Positions 1 through 7,649 of a stretch of 46,967 nucleotides of DNA are shown piece by piece. Location: positions 1 through 46,967 of the forward strand of contig JAFXFS010000009.1 of the NCBI GenBank assembly GCA_017513445.1, written 5' to 3'. This DNA comes from Bacteroidales bacterium (GTDB taxonomy: Bacteria > Bacteroidota > Bacteroidia > Bacteroidales > UBA932). Position numbers and translations under genes: made by a program. Positions within the stretch are counted from its first letter, which is position 1. Each line of letters begins with the position of its first letter. The notes under the pieces were generated by a model. That model did not search any database, had not been told where the DNA came from, and saw only the letters and a program-made list of their open reading frames with translations.

Positions 1-294
1 GGAAGGAAGCTTCGTCGTTCCCGGAAAGAACAGGCCGAAGTGTCGGCCGTTCTGGAAGAAACCATTCAAGAGATGGGACAGCCGGCATCCGACGACAGAC
101 TGCCGCAAGTATCTGAGCGTGAAAAAGAGATCCTTGAGCTGATTACCAAAGGCTATACCACACCGCAAATCGCCGAATGTCTGGGCCTCAGCCCGGAAAC
201 CGTGAAGTGGTACCGCAAGAAGCTCCTTGTGAAATTTGATGTTGCCAACACGGCCGAGCTTACCTCAACAGTCAAGGATATGGGGCTGATATAA
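1..294 (+). CDS. LuxR-type DNA-binding protein, C-terminal part (5' truncated by window edge)
   Basis: The reading frame is open from base 1, so this is the 3' end of a longer gene; the GTG at 40 is only an internal candidate start. The last 60 or so residues form a LuxR/GerE helix-turn-helix: SEREKEILELITKGYTT, then QIAECLGLSPETVKWYRKK, matching the usual four-helix pattern with the recognition helix around the TVKWYRKK stretch. It therefore probably binds DNA as a response regulator or LuxR-like activator; the sensory part lies outside the window. Its base composition is clearly more GC-rich than every other gene here (many GCC, CCG, CTG and CGC codons), which suggests a different origin or strong codon selection. 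Partner and signal cannot be told. Confidence 0.8.
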   Translation, partial: GRKLRRSRKEQAEVSAVLEETIQEMGQPASDDRLPQVSEREKEILELITKGYTTPQIAECLGLSPETVKWYRKKLLVKFDVANTAELTSTVKDMGLI

Positions 295-348
295 ATTTGT
301 AACTAATTGATTATCAATGTGAATATATGGGGAAAGTTTGTAGTGTAA

Positions 349-429
349 CGTCATTCCCGAGCTTGTCTCGGGAATCTGTTTTTCAACCTGGCACGCAATA
401 GATTGCCGGGCTAACACCCAGCAATGACG
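349..429 (+). repeat. Composite palindromic repeat, copy 1
   Basis: The left arm is a hairpin, TTCCCGAG-CTTGT-CTCGGGAA, opened by GTCATTCC. A spacer of about 15 bases follows, then a right arm reading AGATTGCCGGG through CCCAGCAATGACG, which also folds on itself. The outer ends are near inverted repeats (CGTCATT/AATGACG). The same arrangement recurs at 7389, 39831, and inverted at 42292 and 42441. Half-copies follow directly downstream (437-465). No coding content is visible. Confidence 0.75.
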
Positions 430-468
430 TTTTTTTCGTCATTCCTCTTCTCCGTCATTCCCGGGCAT

Positions 469-502
469 AAAAAAAGCACTCACGAAATTATCGTAAGTGC
501 TT
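469..502 (-). terminator. Rho-independent terminator of tRNA-Met
   Basis: Read on the minus strand, AGCACTTACGA and TCGTGAGTGCT pair around a short loop and are followed by seven T residues, directly after the tRNA CCA end. Confidence 0.85.
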
Positions 503-579
503 TGGTAGCGAGACCCAGGATTGAACTGGGGACCTCATGATTATGAATCATGCGCTCTAACCAGCTGAGCTATCTCGCC
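503..579 (-). tRNA. tRNA-Met (CAU), elongator type
   Basis: On the minus strand the sequence runs from GGCGAGATAGCTCAG to TCTCGCTACCA. The acceptor stem GGCGAGA/TCTCGCT has a G-U at 1-72. The anticodon stem CATGA/TCATG encloses TTCATAA, so the anticodon is CAT. The T arm CCCAG-TTCAATC-CTGGG is intact and CCA is encoded. A CAU tRNA could also be the lysidine-modified tRNA-Ile, but the overall sequence resembles elongator tRNA-Met. It has its own promoter and terminator. Confidence 0.9.
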
Positions 580-590
580 GAAACGGATTG

Positions 591-598
591 CAAAAGTA
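591..598 (-). promoter_or_regulatory. -7 box for tRNA-Met
   Basis: TACTTTTG on the minus strand matches the Bacteroidota -7 consensus TAnnTTTG, 11 bases upstream of the tRNA 5' end. Confidence 0.7.
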
Positions 599-645
599 AA
601 TAAAAAAGCTGTATCTGCAAAAAAAAGTTTTACAGAGAGCCAAAA

Positions 646-2121
646 TTACTCAATACTCCACTCGCAACCCTCTTTTGTATCCTTAATATTTACCCCTAAA
701 GCTTTAAGCGAGTCGCGAATCTTATCGCTTGTTGCCCAATCTTTATTGGCTTTAGCCTCTTTTCTGACATCAATAATCATCTCCATAAGTCCGGCAATTA
801 CCTTTTGAGATGAATCATCAGAGGTTTCATCAACTATACCAAGCACACCATTAAGGATATCTTGGAAAAGAAGTTCCAAAACCTCTTTATCACCTTGATT
901 TAGTTTAGTATGACCATCTTTTGCTGAATTTATAATTTTAACTGCATCAAAAATGTGAGATAATGCAATTGGAGTATTCATATCATCGCAAAGTGCCTCA
1001 TAAACCTTATCCTTAATATCTAAAAGCTCTTTACTTGCTTCATTACCAGACACATAGTTAATCTTTGTTACATCATTTGCAGCAGCAACTACTCTCTTCA
1101 AACCCTTTTCAGCAGCTTTGAGTGCGTCGTTACTGAAATCAAGGGTGCTACGATAGTGTGCCTGAAGGATAAAGAAGCGAATTGTCATAGGAGAGTATGC
1201 CTGATCAAGAACGTTGTTTGATCCAGTAAATAACTCTTCAAGTGTAATAAAGTTTCCAAGAGATTTACCCATTTTCTTGCCCTTAATGGTAATCATATTG
1301 TTGTGCATCCAGTAGTTTACACCAGATTTACCTCTTGATGCCTGATTTTGTGCCAACTCACATTCGTGGTGAGGGAACATCAAATCCATACCACCACCGT
1401 GAATATCAAATACCTCTCCCAAATACTTTTCGCTCATTGCAGAACACTCAAGGTGCCAGCCAGGGAATCCTTCGCTCCAAGGAGATGGCCAATGCATAAT
1501 ATGCTCAGGTGAAGCCTTTTTCCACAAAGCAAAGTCATAAGAAGCCCTTTTGTCGCTTTGTCCATCCAAATCGCGAGTATTTGTCTTGATATTCTCCAAA
1601 TCTCTTCCTGAAAGGACTCCGTAATGGTACTCTTTATTATACTTATCTACATCGAAATATACAGAGCCATTGCTTACATAAGCAAAACCAGCATCCAGAA
1701 TTCTTTGAACAAGATTTATTTGTTCAATAATATGGCCTGATGCCTTTGGTTCAATGCTTGGAGGAGCAACATTCAACATTCTCATTGCCTCGTGGTAGCG
1801 AAGAGTATAGGTTTGGACCACCTCCATTGGTTCAAGCTCCTCTAAACGTGCTTTTTTAGCAATTTTATCCTCTCCTGCATCAGAATCATTCTCAAGGTGA
1901 CCAACATCTGTGATATTGCGCACATATCTTACCTTATAACCCAAATGTTTTAAAAGTTTAACCAAAACATCGTATGTTACTCCAGGGCGGGCGTGACCTA
2001 AATGGGCATCACCATAAACAGTTGGACCACAGACATATAAACCTACCATTCCTTTGTGGATTGGTGTGAATAACTCCTTTTTACGAGTAAGTGTATTATA
2101 AATGAAGAATTGTTTTGTCAT
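646..2121 (-). CDS. cysS: Cysteinyl-tRNA synthetase
   Basis: Class I aminoacyl-tRNA synthetase that charges tRNA-Cys in the cytoplasm. Seen: the HIGH motif as HLGH at residues 40-43, the KMSKS loop as KMGKS at 283-287, and the four zinc ligands expected for CysRS (Cys31, Cys226, His251, Glu255). The length of 491 residues is normal for the family. A TTG further upstream (2142) keeps the frame open, but it lies at the edge of the -7 promoter box at 2140-2147, so the ATG at 2121 is the likely start. It is a single gene, divergent from dcp with back-to-back promoters, and it ends about 65 bases from tRNA-Met. Confidence 0.97.
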   Translation of the reverse strand: MTKQFFIYNTLTRKKELFTPIHKGMVGLYVCGPTVYGDAHLGHARPGVTYDVLVKLLKHLGYKVRYVRNITDVGHLENDSDAGEDKIAKKARLEELEPMEVVQTYTLRYHEAMRMLNVAPPSIEPKASGHIIEQINLVQRILDAGFAYVSNGSVYFDVDKYNKEYHYGVLSGRDLENIKTNTRDLDGQSDKRASYDFALWKKASPEHIMHWPSPWSEGFPGWHLECSAMSEKYLGEVFDIHGGGMDLMFPHHECELAQNQASRGKSGVNYWMHNNMITIKGKKMGKSLGNFITLEELFTGSNNVLDQAYSPMTIRFFILQAHYRSTLDFSNDALKAAEKGLKRVVAAANDVTKINYVSGNEASKELLDIKDKVYEALCDDMNTPIALSHIFDAVKIINSAKDGHTKLNQGDKEVLELLFQDILNGVLGIVDETSDDSSQKVIAGLMEMIIDVRKEAKANKDWATSDKIRDSLKALGVNIKDTKEGCEWSIE

Positions 2122-2139
2122 AATATTATAATTTCGCCC

Positions 2140-2147
2140 CAAATTTA
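2140..2147 (-). promoter_or_regulatory. -7 box for cysS
   Basis: TAAATTTG on the minus strand, 18 bases before the cysS ATG. Its position rules out the longer TTG-initiated reading. Confidence 0.7.
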
Positions 2148-2160
2148 CTCTCTTTTTTAT

Positions 2161-2168
2161 TAACTTTG
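2161..2168 (+). promoter_or_regulatory. -7 box for dcp
   Basis: TAACTTTG fits TAnnTTTG and lies 30 bases before the dcp ATG, divergent from the cysS promoter. Confidence 0.7.
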
Positions 2169-2198
2169 GCCTCTCAAATCAAACAATTGTAATTTTTT

Positions 2199-4289
2199 AT
2201 GAAAAAAACTCTATTATTATCGTTAGCAGCTATGACGATGTTTATATCTTGTACTATGAATAATAATCCATTATTGACTAAATCTACAAATCAATATGGT
2301 GCTCCAGCTTTTGATAAAATTAAAAATGAGCACTATAAACCTGCATTTGAGGCAGCTATTGCATCAGCAAAAGCTGAAATTCAAGCAATTGCGAGTGATA
2401 CAACTGCTCCAACTTTCCAAAATACAATCGAGGCATTGGAGTATTCAGGGGCTGATTTGAATAATGTTGCTCAAATTTTCTATAATTTGAATGAATGTTG
2501 TACAAATGAGGAGATGCAACAGATTGCAGAGGAGATTGCTCCAGCAATGACTGAGTATCAAATGTCTGTTGTGATGAATCCTCAGCTTTTTGCTAGAGTT
2601 AAGGCAGTTTATGATCAAAGAGAGAGTTTGGATCTTAACCAAGAGCAAGCAAAACTTTTAGAGAAGAGTTATAAATCATTCGTTAAGAGTGGTGCAAATC
2701 TCCCTGAGGATAAGAAAGCTGAGTATGCAAAGATTCAAGAGGAGTTATCTATCTTAGGTCTTACTTTTGGTAAGAATGTATTGGCTGCAACAAATGCCTA
2801 CACTTTGAATATCAAAGATGAAGCAGACCTTGAAGGTCTTCCTCAATATGTAAGAGATATGGCTGCTGCTGAGGCGCAGGCACGTGGAGTTGAGGGATGG
2901 GTATTTACACTAAATCAACCAAGTTACTCTCCTTTTATTAAGTATAGTGCTAAGAGAGAGTTGCGTGAAGAGATGTGGAAAGCATACAATAGCAAATGTA
3001 TTGGTGGCGAATTTGATAATAATGATGTAATCAAGAAGGTTATCGATTTAAGTATTAAGGATGCCAACATTATGGGTTATAAAAATTATGCTGAGGCAGC
3101 TCTTGAAGATAGAATGGCAAAAACTCCAGAAACAGTGGATGCTTTTCTAAAAGATTTGATGGAAAAATCACTTCCATTTGCTAAAAAGGATGTTGCTGAA
3201 ATTCAAGCTTATGCAGATGAAAATGGCTTCGAAGGTAAATTGATGCCTTGGGACTTCTCATATTGGTCAGAAAAATATCAAACAGAAAAGTATTCAATCA
3301 ACGAAGAGTTGTTGAAACCATACTTTGAGTTAAATGCAACTCGTGATGCTGTCTTTGGTTTGGCTAATACTCTTTATGGCTTGAGCTTCACTAAAAATGA
3401 TGATATTCCTGTATATCACAAAGATGTTGAGGTTTATGAAGTTACAGATGAGAGTGGAAAATTTATGGCACTTCTTTATATGGACTTCTTCCCACGTGAG
3501 AGCAAGAGAGGTGGTGCTTGGATGACATCATTCAAGAGCCAATACACTCAAAATGGTGTTGAAGAGAGACCATTTATCCAAGTTGTTACAAACTTCACAA
3601 AGCCAACAGGAGATACACCTGCGCTAATTACATTCTATGAGGTTACAACTCTTCTACACGAATTTGGACACGCTTTGCACGGAATTCTTGCAGAGGGAAC
3701 TTATGCATCTTTGACAGGAACAAGTGTTGCTCGTGACTTTGTTGAGTTGCCTTCACAAATTATGGAGAACTGGGCATATGAACCTGAATACTTGCAGTCA
3801 TTTGCGAAACACTACCAAACAGGCGAGGTTATCCCTCAGGATTTGATTGATAAAATTGTTGCCTCTAAAAACTTCTTGGCAGGTTATTCAAGTGTAAGAC
3901 AATTGAATTTCGGTCTTACAGATATGGCTTGGTATGAATTGACTGAGGTTACAGAGAAGTCAGTTGTTGAGTTTGAGCAAGATGTTCTTAAACCATACGA
4001 AATTCTTCCATCTGTAGAGGGTATTGTATTCTCACCTTCATTCACACACATCTTTGCAGGTGGATATTCAGCAGGTTATTATTCATACAAATGGGCTGAG
4101 GTTCTTGAAGCAGATGCATTCTCTCTATTTAAAGAGAAGGGTATCTTCAACAAAGAGGTTGCTGAGTCATTCCGCAAAAATATCCTTTCACGAGGCTCTA
4201 TCGAAGATGCAGATGTCCTATACCGCAACTTCAGAGGTCGTGATCCACAACCAGAAGCTTTGCTTGTAAAGTTGGGTTTGGTTGAATAA
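2199..4289 (+). CDS. dcp: Peptidyl-dipeptidase Dcp-like M3 metallopeptidase, lipoprotein
   Basis: Zinc peptidase of family M3 (oligopeptidase A / dipeptidyl carboxypeptidase), removing dipeptides from the C-terminus of short peptides. The zinc site HEFGH is at residues 487-491 within LLHEFGHALHG. The length of 696 residues fits the family. The N-terminus is a lipoprotein signal (KKTLLLSLAAMTMF, then the lipobox ISC), so it is predicted to be anchored in the envelope rather than cytosolic as in E. coli. It is transcribed alone from the promoter at 2161 and converges on osmC with a shared terminator. The exact subfamily (Dcp or OpdA) is inferred from length and overall sequence. Confidence 0.92.
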   Translation: MKKTLLLSLAAMTMFISCTMNNNPLLTKSTNQYGAPAFDKIKNEHYKPAFEAAIASAKAEIQAIASDTTAPTFQNTIEALEYSGADLNNVAQIFYNLNECCTNEEMQQIAEEIAPAMTEYQMSVVMNPQLFARVKAVYDQRESLDLNQEQAKLLEKSYKSFVKSGANLPEDKKAEYAKIQEELSILGLTFGKNVLAATNAYTLNIKDEADLEGLPQYVRDMAAAEAQARGVEGWVFTLNQPSYSPFIKYSAKRELREEMWKAYNSKCIGGEFDNNDVIKKVIDLSIKDANIMGYKNYAEAALEDRMAKTPETVDAFLKDLMEKSLPFAKKDVAEIQAYADENGFEGKLMPWDFSYWSEKYQTEKYSINEELLKPYFELNATRDAVFGLANTLYGLSFTKNDDIPVYHKDVEVYEVTDESGKFMALLYMDFFPRESKRGGAWMTSFKSQYTQNGVEERPFIQVVTNFTKPTGDTPALITFYEVTTLLHEFGHALHGILAEGTYASLTGTSVARDFVELPSQIMENWAYEPEYLQSFAKHYQTGEVIPQDLIDKIVASKNFLAGYSSVRQLNFGLTDMAWYELTEVTEKSVVEFEQDVLKPYEILPSVEGIVFSPSFTHIFAGGYSAGYYSYKWAEVLEADAFSLFKEKGIFNKEVAESFRKNILSRGSIEDADVLYRNFRGRDPQPEALLVKLGLVE

Positions 4290-4290
4290 G

Positions 4291-4368
4291 TCTGCTTTTT
4301 CTTATAGAGAAGGAGAGGTTGTGACAGTAGAACTTACTCCACTTTATCCCGACAATGTTGAGGAATAA
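4291..4368 (+). pseudogene. Possible C-terminal coding remnant after dcp
   Basis: One base past the dcp stop, a different frame reads 25 codons and then TAA; the last residues are VTVELTPLYPDNVEE. It has no plausible start codon or ribosome site. The peptide looks like a protein C-terminus, possibly the relic of a lost gene or of an extended dcp 3' end. It is too short to identify. Confidence 0.25.
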
Positions 4369-4379
4369 GTAAAAAAGAA

Positions 4380-4423
4380 AGAGACTGTACCCTTAAAAAC
4401 TTTAGGATACAGTCTCTATTTTT
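4380..4423. terminator. Bidirectional terminator between dcp and osmC
   Basis: GAGACTGTA and TACAGTCTC form a 9-bp stem with a partly paired loop. A T-run follows on the plus strand and an A-run precedes it, so it can serve both convergent genes. Confidence 0.8.
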
Positions 4424-4446
4424 TTGATACTAACAATCTCTGATAA

Positions 4447-4851
4447 TTAGTAGTTGAATGTAATTGTCTTTTTGATGTCAGGGTGAAGAGAGTTGGCTAC
4501 AGGACAAGTCTTCGCTGAAGCTTCAATAAGTCTCTTTTGCTGAGGTGTGTAATCGTTTTTAGGGAAATTCAATGTAACAACGATTTCAACAACTCTACGA
4601 GGGTTTGTTCCCATAATTTTCTCAATCTCTACAGTTGTACCGTCAATGCTGAATCCATAAGAATTAGCAGAGATGCCCATAATTGTAAGCATACAACTTC
4701 CTAAAGATGAGGCGAATAGATCGGTTGGAGAGAAGTATTCTCCTTTACCATTATTGTCAAGAGGTGCATCTGTAATCACCTTATTACCTGATTGTAAGTG
4801 TTCTATTTCGGTACGTAAGCCACCTAAATAGAGGGTTTTCATTTTTGTCAT
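4447..4851 (-). CDS. OsmC/Ohr family protein
   Basis: Small thiol peroxidase fold protein of the OsmC family, which reduces organic hydroperoxides or has related stress roles. The two reactive cysteines expected for the family are seen in SLGSCMLTIMG and in AKTCPVANSL, the second followed by HPDIKK near the C-terminus. The length of 134 residues is normal. It starts 14 bases after miaB on the same strand and has no obvious promoter of its own, so co-transcription with miaB is likely. Whether it is OsmC, Ohr or the YhfA-like branch cannot be settled by eye. Confidence 0.88.
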   Translation of the reverse strand: MTKMKTLYLGGLRTEIEHLQSGNKVITDAPLDNNGKGEYFSPTDLFASSLGSCMLTIMGISANSYGFSIDGTTVEIEKIMGTNPRRVVEIVVTLNFPKNDYTPQQKRLIEASAKTCPVANSLHPDIKKTITFNY

Positions 4852-4865
4852 AATACTATATTGTT

Positions 4866-6233
4866 TTAAATTAATTCTGCCATCAAAGTCGCTGATGTAC
4901 AGGAAGTTACACGTACTGTTGCGTAGTCTCCTGCTTTGTGTTTGTCAGTAGTGAAGACGCAAACCTTATTCTGTGAAGTTCTTCCTATTAGTTGACTTTC
5001 AGAACGTTTTGATGCTCCTTCGATAAGCACTTCAAACACCTTGCCAACATCTGCTTTATTGCTCTCTAATGACAACTTGTTCTGTAATTCAATTATCTTG
5101 TTCAATCGCTCTGTTTTAACCTCGATAGAGATATCATCTGGGTAGTGGCGTGATGCCTTTGTGCCTGGGCGTTCTGAGTAATAGAACATAAAAGCACTAT
5201 CGAATTTTACCTCTTCAAATAGCGATAATGTCAATTGGTAATCCTCCTCGCTCTCTCCGCTGAATCCAACAATTACATCGGTAGTAATCGAACAATCAGG
5301 AATTAACTCTCTGATAGTAGCAATCTGGCTCAGATACTTCTCTCTGTCATATTTTCTATTCATTTTCAATAGCATATCACTGCTTCCAGATTGAACTGGC
5401 AGGTGAATATGTTTGCAGATGTTTGGATATTTTGCCATCATCTTAACAACATCGGCAGTCATATCTTTTGGATGAGATGTGGAGAATCTTACTCGCAAAT
5501 CAGGTGCAATCTGAGCAACCATTTCGAGCAGTTTTGCAAAGTCCACATTATCATTTTCACTCTCTCCTTTCCAGCGATAAGAATCGACATTTTGACCTAA
5601 TAGATTTACCTCTTTGTAACCATTTGCGTAAAGTTCTTTTGCCTCTCTGATAATTGTTTGAGGATCACGACTTCTCTCCGCACCACGTGTATAAGGGACT
5701 ATACAATAAGAACAGACATTATTGCAGCCACGCATAATAGAGATATATGCAGAGACACCGTTTTTGTCCATTCTAACAGGTGTGATGTCGTCGTAAGTTT
5801 CTGTTCTTGAGAGCTTTACATCTATTTGTTTGTTGCCTGGGTTAACAGCCAAAAGCAACTCTGGAAGTGAACGATAAGCATCCGGACCAACAACGATATC
5901 CACAACAGGATGTTCCAGAAGTTGATCCTTCATTCTCTCTGCCATACATCCGATTACACCAACGATTAACCCTTTTCTTCTCTTCTTCTCCAATCTGAAG
6001 ATATCTAATCTTCCGAAAATTCTTTGTTCAGCATTTTCGCGGATAGAACAGGTATTTACCAATATCAAATCAGCCTTGCCAATAGAGTCACATAGAGCAT
6101 AACCACACTCTTGAAGAATGGCCAAGACTACTTCGCTATCATTAACATTCATTTGACAACCGTAGGTCTCAATGAAAACCTGTTTTAATGAGTCATCAAC
6201 AATTGGTCTGATTGATTTTATTTCTTGTATCAT
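4866..6233 (-). CDS. miaB: tRNA-2-methylthio-N6-isopentenyladenosine-37 synthase (MiaB)
   Basis: Radical-SAM methylthiotransferase that modifies A37 of tRNAs reading UNN codons. The N-terminal UPF0004 domain carries the second cluster cysteines Cys26 (TYGCQMN), Cys62 (NTCSIREN) and Cys96 (GCMAER). The radical-SAM motif CNNVCSYC has Cys170, Cys174 and Cys177. A C-terminal TRAM domain follows (RTSQNKVCVF). The ATG at 6233 is preferred over an in-frame TTG at 6239. Its promoter faces that of the gene at 6297, and it probably forms an operon with the OsmC-family gene. Confidence 0.96.
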   Translation of the reverse strand: MIQEIKSIRPIVDDSLKQVFIETYGCQMNVNDSEVVLAILQECGYALCDSIGKADLILVNTCSIRENAEQRIFGRLDIFRLEKKRRKGLIVGVIGCMAERMKDQLLEHPVVDIVVGPDAYRSLPELLLAVNPGNKQIDVKLSRTETYDDITPVRMDKNGVSAYISIMRGCNNVCSYCIVPYTRGAERSRDPQTIIREAKELYANGYKEVNLLGQNVDSYRWKGESENDNVDFAKLLEMVAQIAPDLRVRFSTSHPKDMTADVVKMMAKYPNICKHIHLPVQSGSSDMLLKMNRKYDREKYLSQIATIRELIPDCSITTDVIVGFSGESEEDYQLTLSLFEEVKFDSAFMFYYSERPGTKASRHYPDDISIEVKTERLNKIIELQNKLSLESNKADVGKVFEVLIEGASKRSESQLIGRTSQNKVCVFTTDKHKAGDYATVRVTSCTSATLMAELI

Positions 6234-6251
6234 ATTCAATTAATTACCTTG

Positions 6252-6259
6252 CAAAGATA
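6252..6259 (-). promoter_or_regulatory. -7 box for miaB
   Basis: TATCTTTG on the minus strand, about 18 bases from the miaB ATG. Confidence 0.7.
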
Positions 6260-6268
6260 TTATTTTTA

Positions 6269-6276
6269 TAACTTTG
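6269..6276 (+). promoter_or_regulatory. -7 box for the 6297 lipoprotein
   Basis: TAACTTTG, 20 bases before the ATG; back to back with the miaB promoter. Confidence 0.7.
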
Positions 6277-6296
6277 TGAAATAATAAAAAGCGATT

Positions 6297-6770
6297 ATGA
6301 AAAAAATATTTCCATTACTTCTGGTGCTTCTATTGTGTGTTGCTTGTAATGATTACAAAAAGGTAACATTTGAGGATGTTAAACTCTCATCAATCAATAT
6401 TGTTGGACTTGACAAAGCGAATGTTGGAATTGATGTAATTGTCAATAATCCAACGAAATCGAAGTTTATATTGGATGAAGGTTATGGAGTTTTCTATAAA
6501 GATACTACATCTTTCGCGACATTTAATCTACTGGAGGAGAGTGTTGTTGTGCCACACTCTTGTGATACTGTTCCTGTCAATCTTCAATTACAACTGACGA
6601 ATCCTAAGTTTTTGTTATCTTTGGGCTTGAATTTAGGAGAATTAGATGTAGAAGATTTCTCTCTGGATGCAAATTTGAGAGTAAAAAATGGAGTAGGAGT
6701 AGGGAAGAGAGTAAAATTGGAAGATATAAAAGTTAAAGATTTATTAGAGATAGTAAATAAGGGTAAATAA
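6297..6770 (+). CDS. LEA14-like (LEA type 2 / WHy) lipoprotein
   Basis: A 157-residue protein with a lipoprotein signal: MKKIFPLLLVLLLCVAC, with Cys17 as the lipidation site. The mature part resembles the LEA type 2 fold: alternating hydrophobic strands with INIVGLDKANVGIDVIVNNP, where the strand followed by NP is typical of WHy domains, then PVNLQLQLTNPKFL. The biochemical role of this family in Bacteroidota is not established; an envelope-anchored structural or stress role is plausible. It is followed two bases later by a SPOR-domain gene, so both are probably one envelope-related operon. Confidence 0.7.
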   Translation: MKKIFPLLLVLLLCVACNDYKKVTFEDVKLSSINIVGLDKANVGIDVIVNNPTKSKFILDEGYGVFYKDTTSFATFNLLEESVVVPHSCDTVPVNLQLQLTNPKFLLSLGLNLGELDVEDFSLDANLRVKNGVGVGKRVKLEDIKVKDLLEIVNKGK

Positions 6771-6772
6771 TT

Positions 6773-7288
6773 ATGAGAAGGTTTTTATTACTAATTGTTT
6801 CAATACTTTTATCCACTTTATCGTATGCACAAAGTGCTGAATCTTATACAATTGAGATTACGGAGAGTGGTGATACTATTTACATATTGCCTCCTCAACT
6901 AGATTCCACAATGTTGGGCCGAGACATTGTGTCAGTTATCAATAATGATCTCACTTCTGATATCTCTGTTAGACAATCAGATGAGATTCGTAGCGCCTTC
7001 TCTCGTTATAAAAGAGCCAATTCTGAGCGTAAAATTGTTGGTTACAGAATAAGAATCTTTTTTGATAATAGTCAGGATGCCCGTGTGCGGTCATCCGAGG
7101 TTGCCTCAGAATTTACCCATACATTCCCATCTATAAGGGTCTATCGTAACTATACTAACCCATATTTCAAGGTTACAGTAGGAGATTTCCGCACTAAATC
7201 TGATGCGTTGAAGTTTAAAAAAACATTGGAAGGTCTCTATCCTGCAATGTTTGTTGTCAAAGAGTATATCAATTACCCAGCTTTGTAG
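6773..7288 (+). CDS. SPOR domain-containing exported protein
   Basis: The signal peptide MRRFLLLIVSILLSTLSYAQ ends in an SPI-type AQ site. The C-terminal 70 residues look like a SPOR domain: VGYRIRIFFDNSQDAR, then the FKVTVGDFRTKSDALKF core and a closing YPAMFVVKEYI strand. SPOR domains bind denuded peptidoglycan at division sites, so a periplasmic cell-wall role is likely. The middle is short and unrecognised. It is coupled to the preceding lipoprotein gene (2-base gap). No hairpin terminator is visible, but palindromic repeats begin immediately after the stop. Confidence 0.8.
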   Translation: MRRFLLLIVSILLSTLSYAQSAESYTIEITESGDTIYILPPQLDSTMLGRDIVSVINNDLTSDISVRQSDEIRSAFSRYKRANSERKIVGYRIRIFFDNSQDARVRSSEVASEFTHTFPSIRVYRNYTNPYFKVTVGDFRTKSDALKFKKTLEGLYPAMFVVKEYINYPAL

Positions 7289-7584
7289 TGATGATAGATT
7301 GCCGGGCTACGCCCAGCAATGACGTTTTTGACTCCGTCATTCCTCTTTTCCGTCATTCCCGAGCTTGCCTCGGGAATCTGTTGCATTTGTCATTCCAGAA
7401 CTTGTTTCGGGAATCTGTTTTATGCACATAACCTATTGATGCCAAATAGATTGCCGGGCTACGCCCAGCAATGACGTTTTTATTACGTACAGCAATGACG
7501 TTTTTATTACGTACTGCAATGACGTTTTTATTACGCCCAGCAATGATGCTCCTATTTCGTGCGATTTGTCAGATAATTTGTGGA
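7289..7584. repeat. Repeat-rich gap with composite palindromes
   Basis: There is no gene in this stretch. It holds a right-arm half-copy (about 7296-7324), a left-arm copy (7341-7380), and a full composite copy at 7389-7476 (GTCATTCC hairpin, spacer, AGATTGCCGGG through CAGCAATGACG). The copy runs into a 24-bp tandem array at 7466-7547. Confidence 0.75.
7466..7547. repeat. 24-bp tandem repeat, about 3.4 units
   Basis: Units start at 7466, 7490, 7514 and 7538. Each begins CAGCAATGAC (CTGCAATGAC in the third) and continues GTTTTTATTACG. The array grows out of the end of a composite palindrome, so it probably arose by slippage or unequal recombination at that repeat. Confidence 0.85.
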
Positions 7585-7618
7585 TAAAAAAATCCCGCAA
7601 CTGAGGGCAGTCGCAGGA
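7585..7618 (-). terminator. Terminator of the glsA-glsB operon
   Basis: On the minus strand CCTGCGACTG pairs with CAGTTGCGGG (with G-U pairs), followed by seven T residues. Confidence 0.8.
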
Positions 7619-7649
7619 GTAATTTATATTATATTCTTATAGGAATTAT

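Noticed and set aside
503-579. tRNA-Ile with a lysidine-modified CAU anticodon
   Set aside because: Cannot be excluded from the anticodon alone, but the acceptor and arms resemble elongator tRNA-Met more closely.
2122-2142. Longer cysS start at a TTG
   Set aside because: The TTG lies at the edge of the -7 promoter box, and the ATG at 2121 gives the normal family length.
7466-7547. Short regular repeats that could suggest a CRISPR array
   Set aside because: The units are directly adjacent with no unique spacers, and no cas genes are nearby; the same holds for 39712-39785 and 42508-42585.
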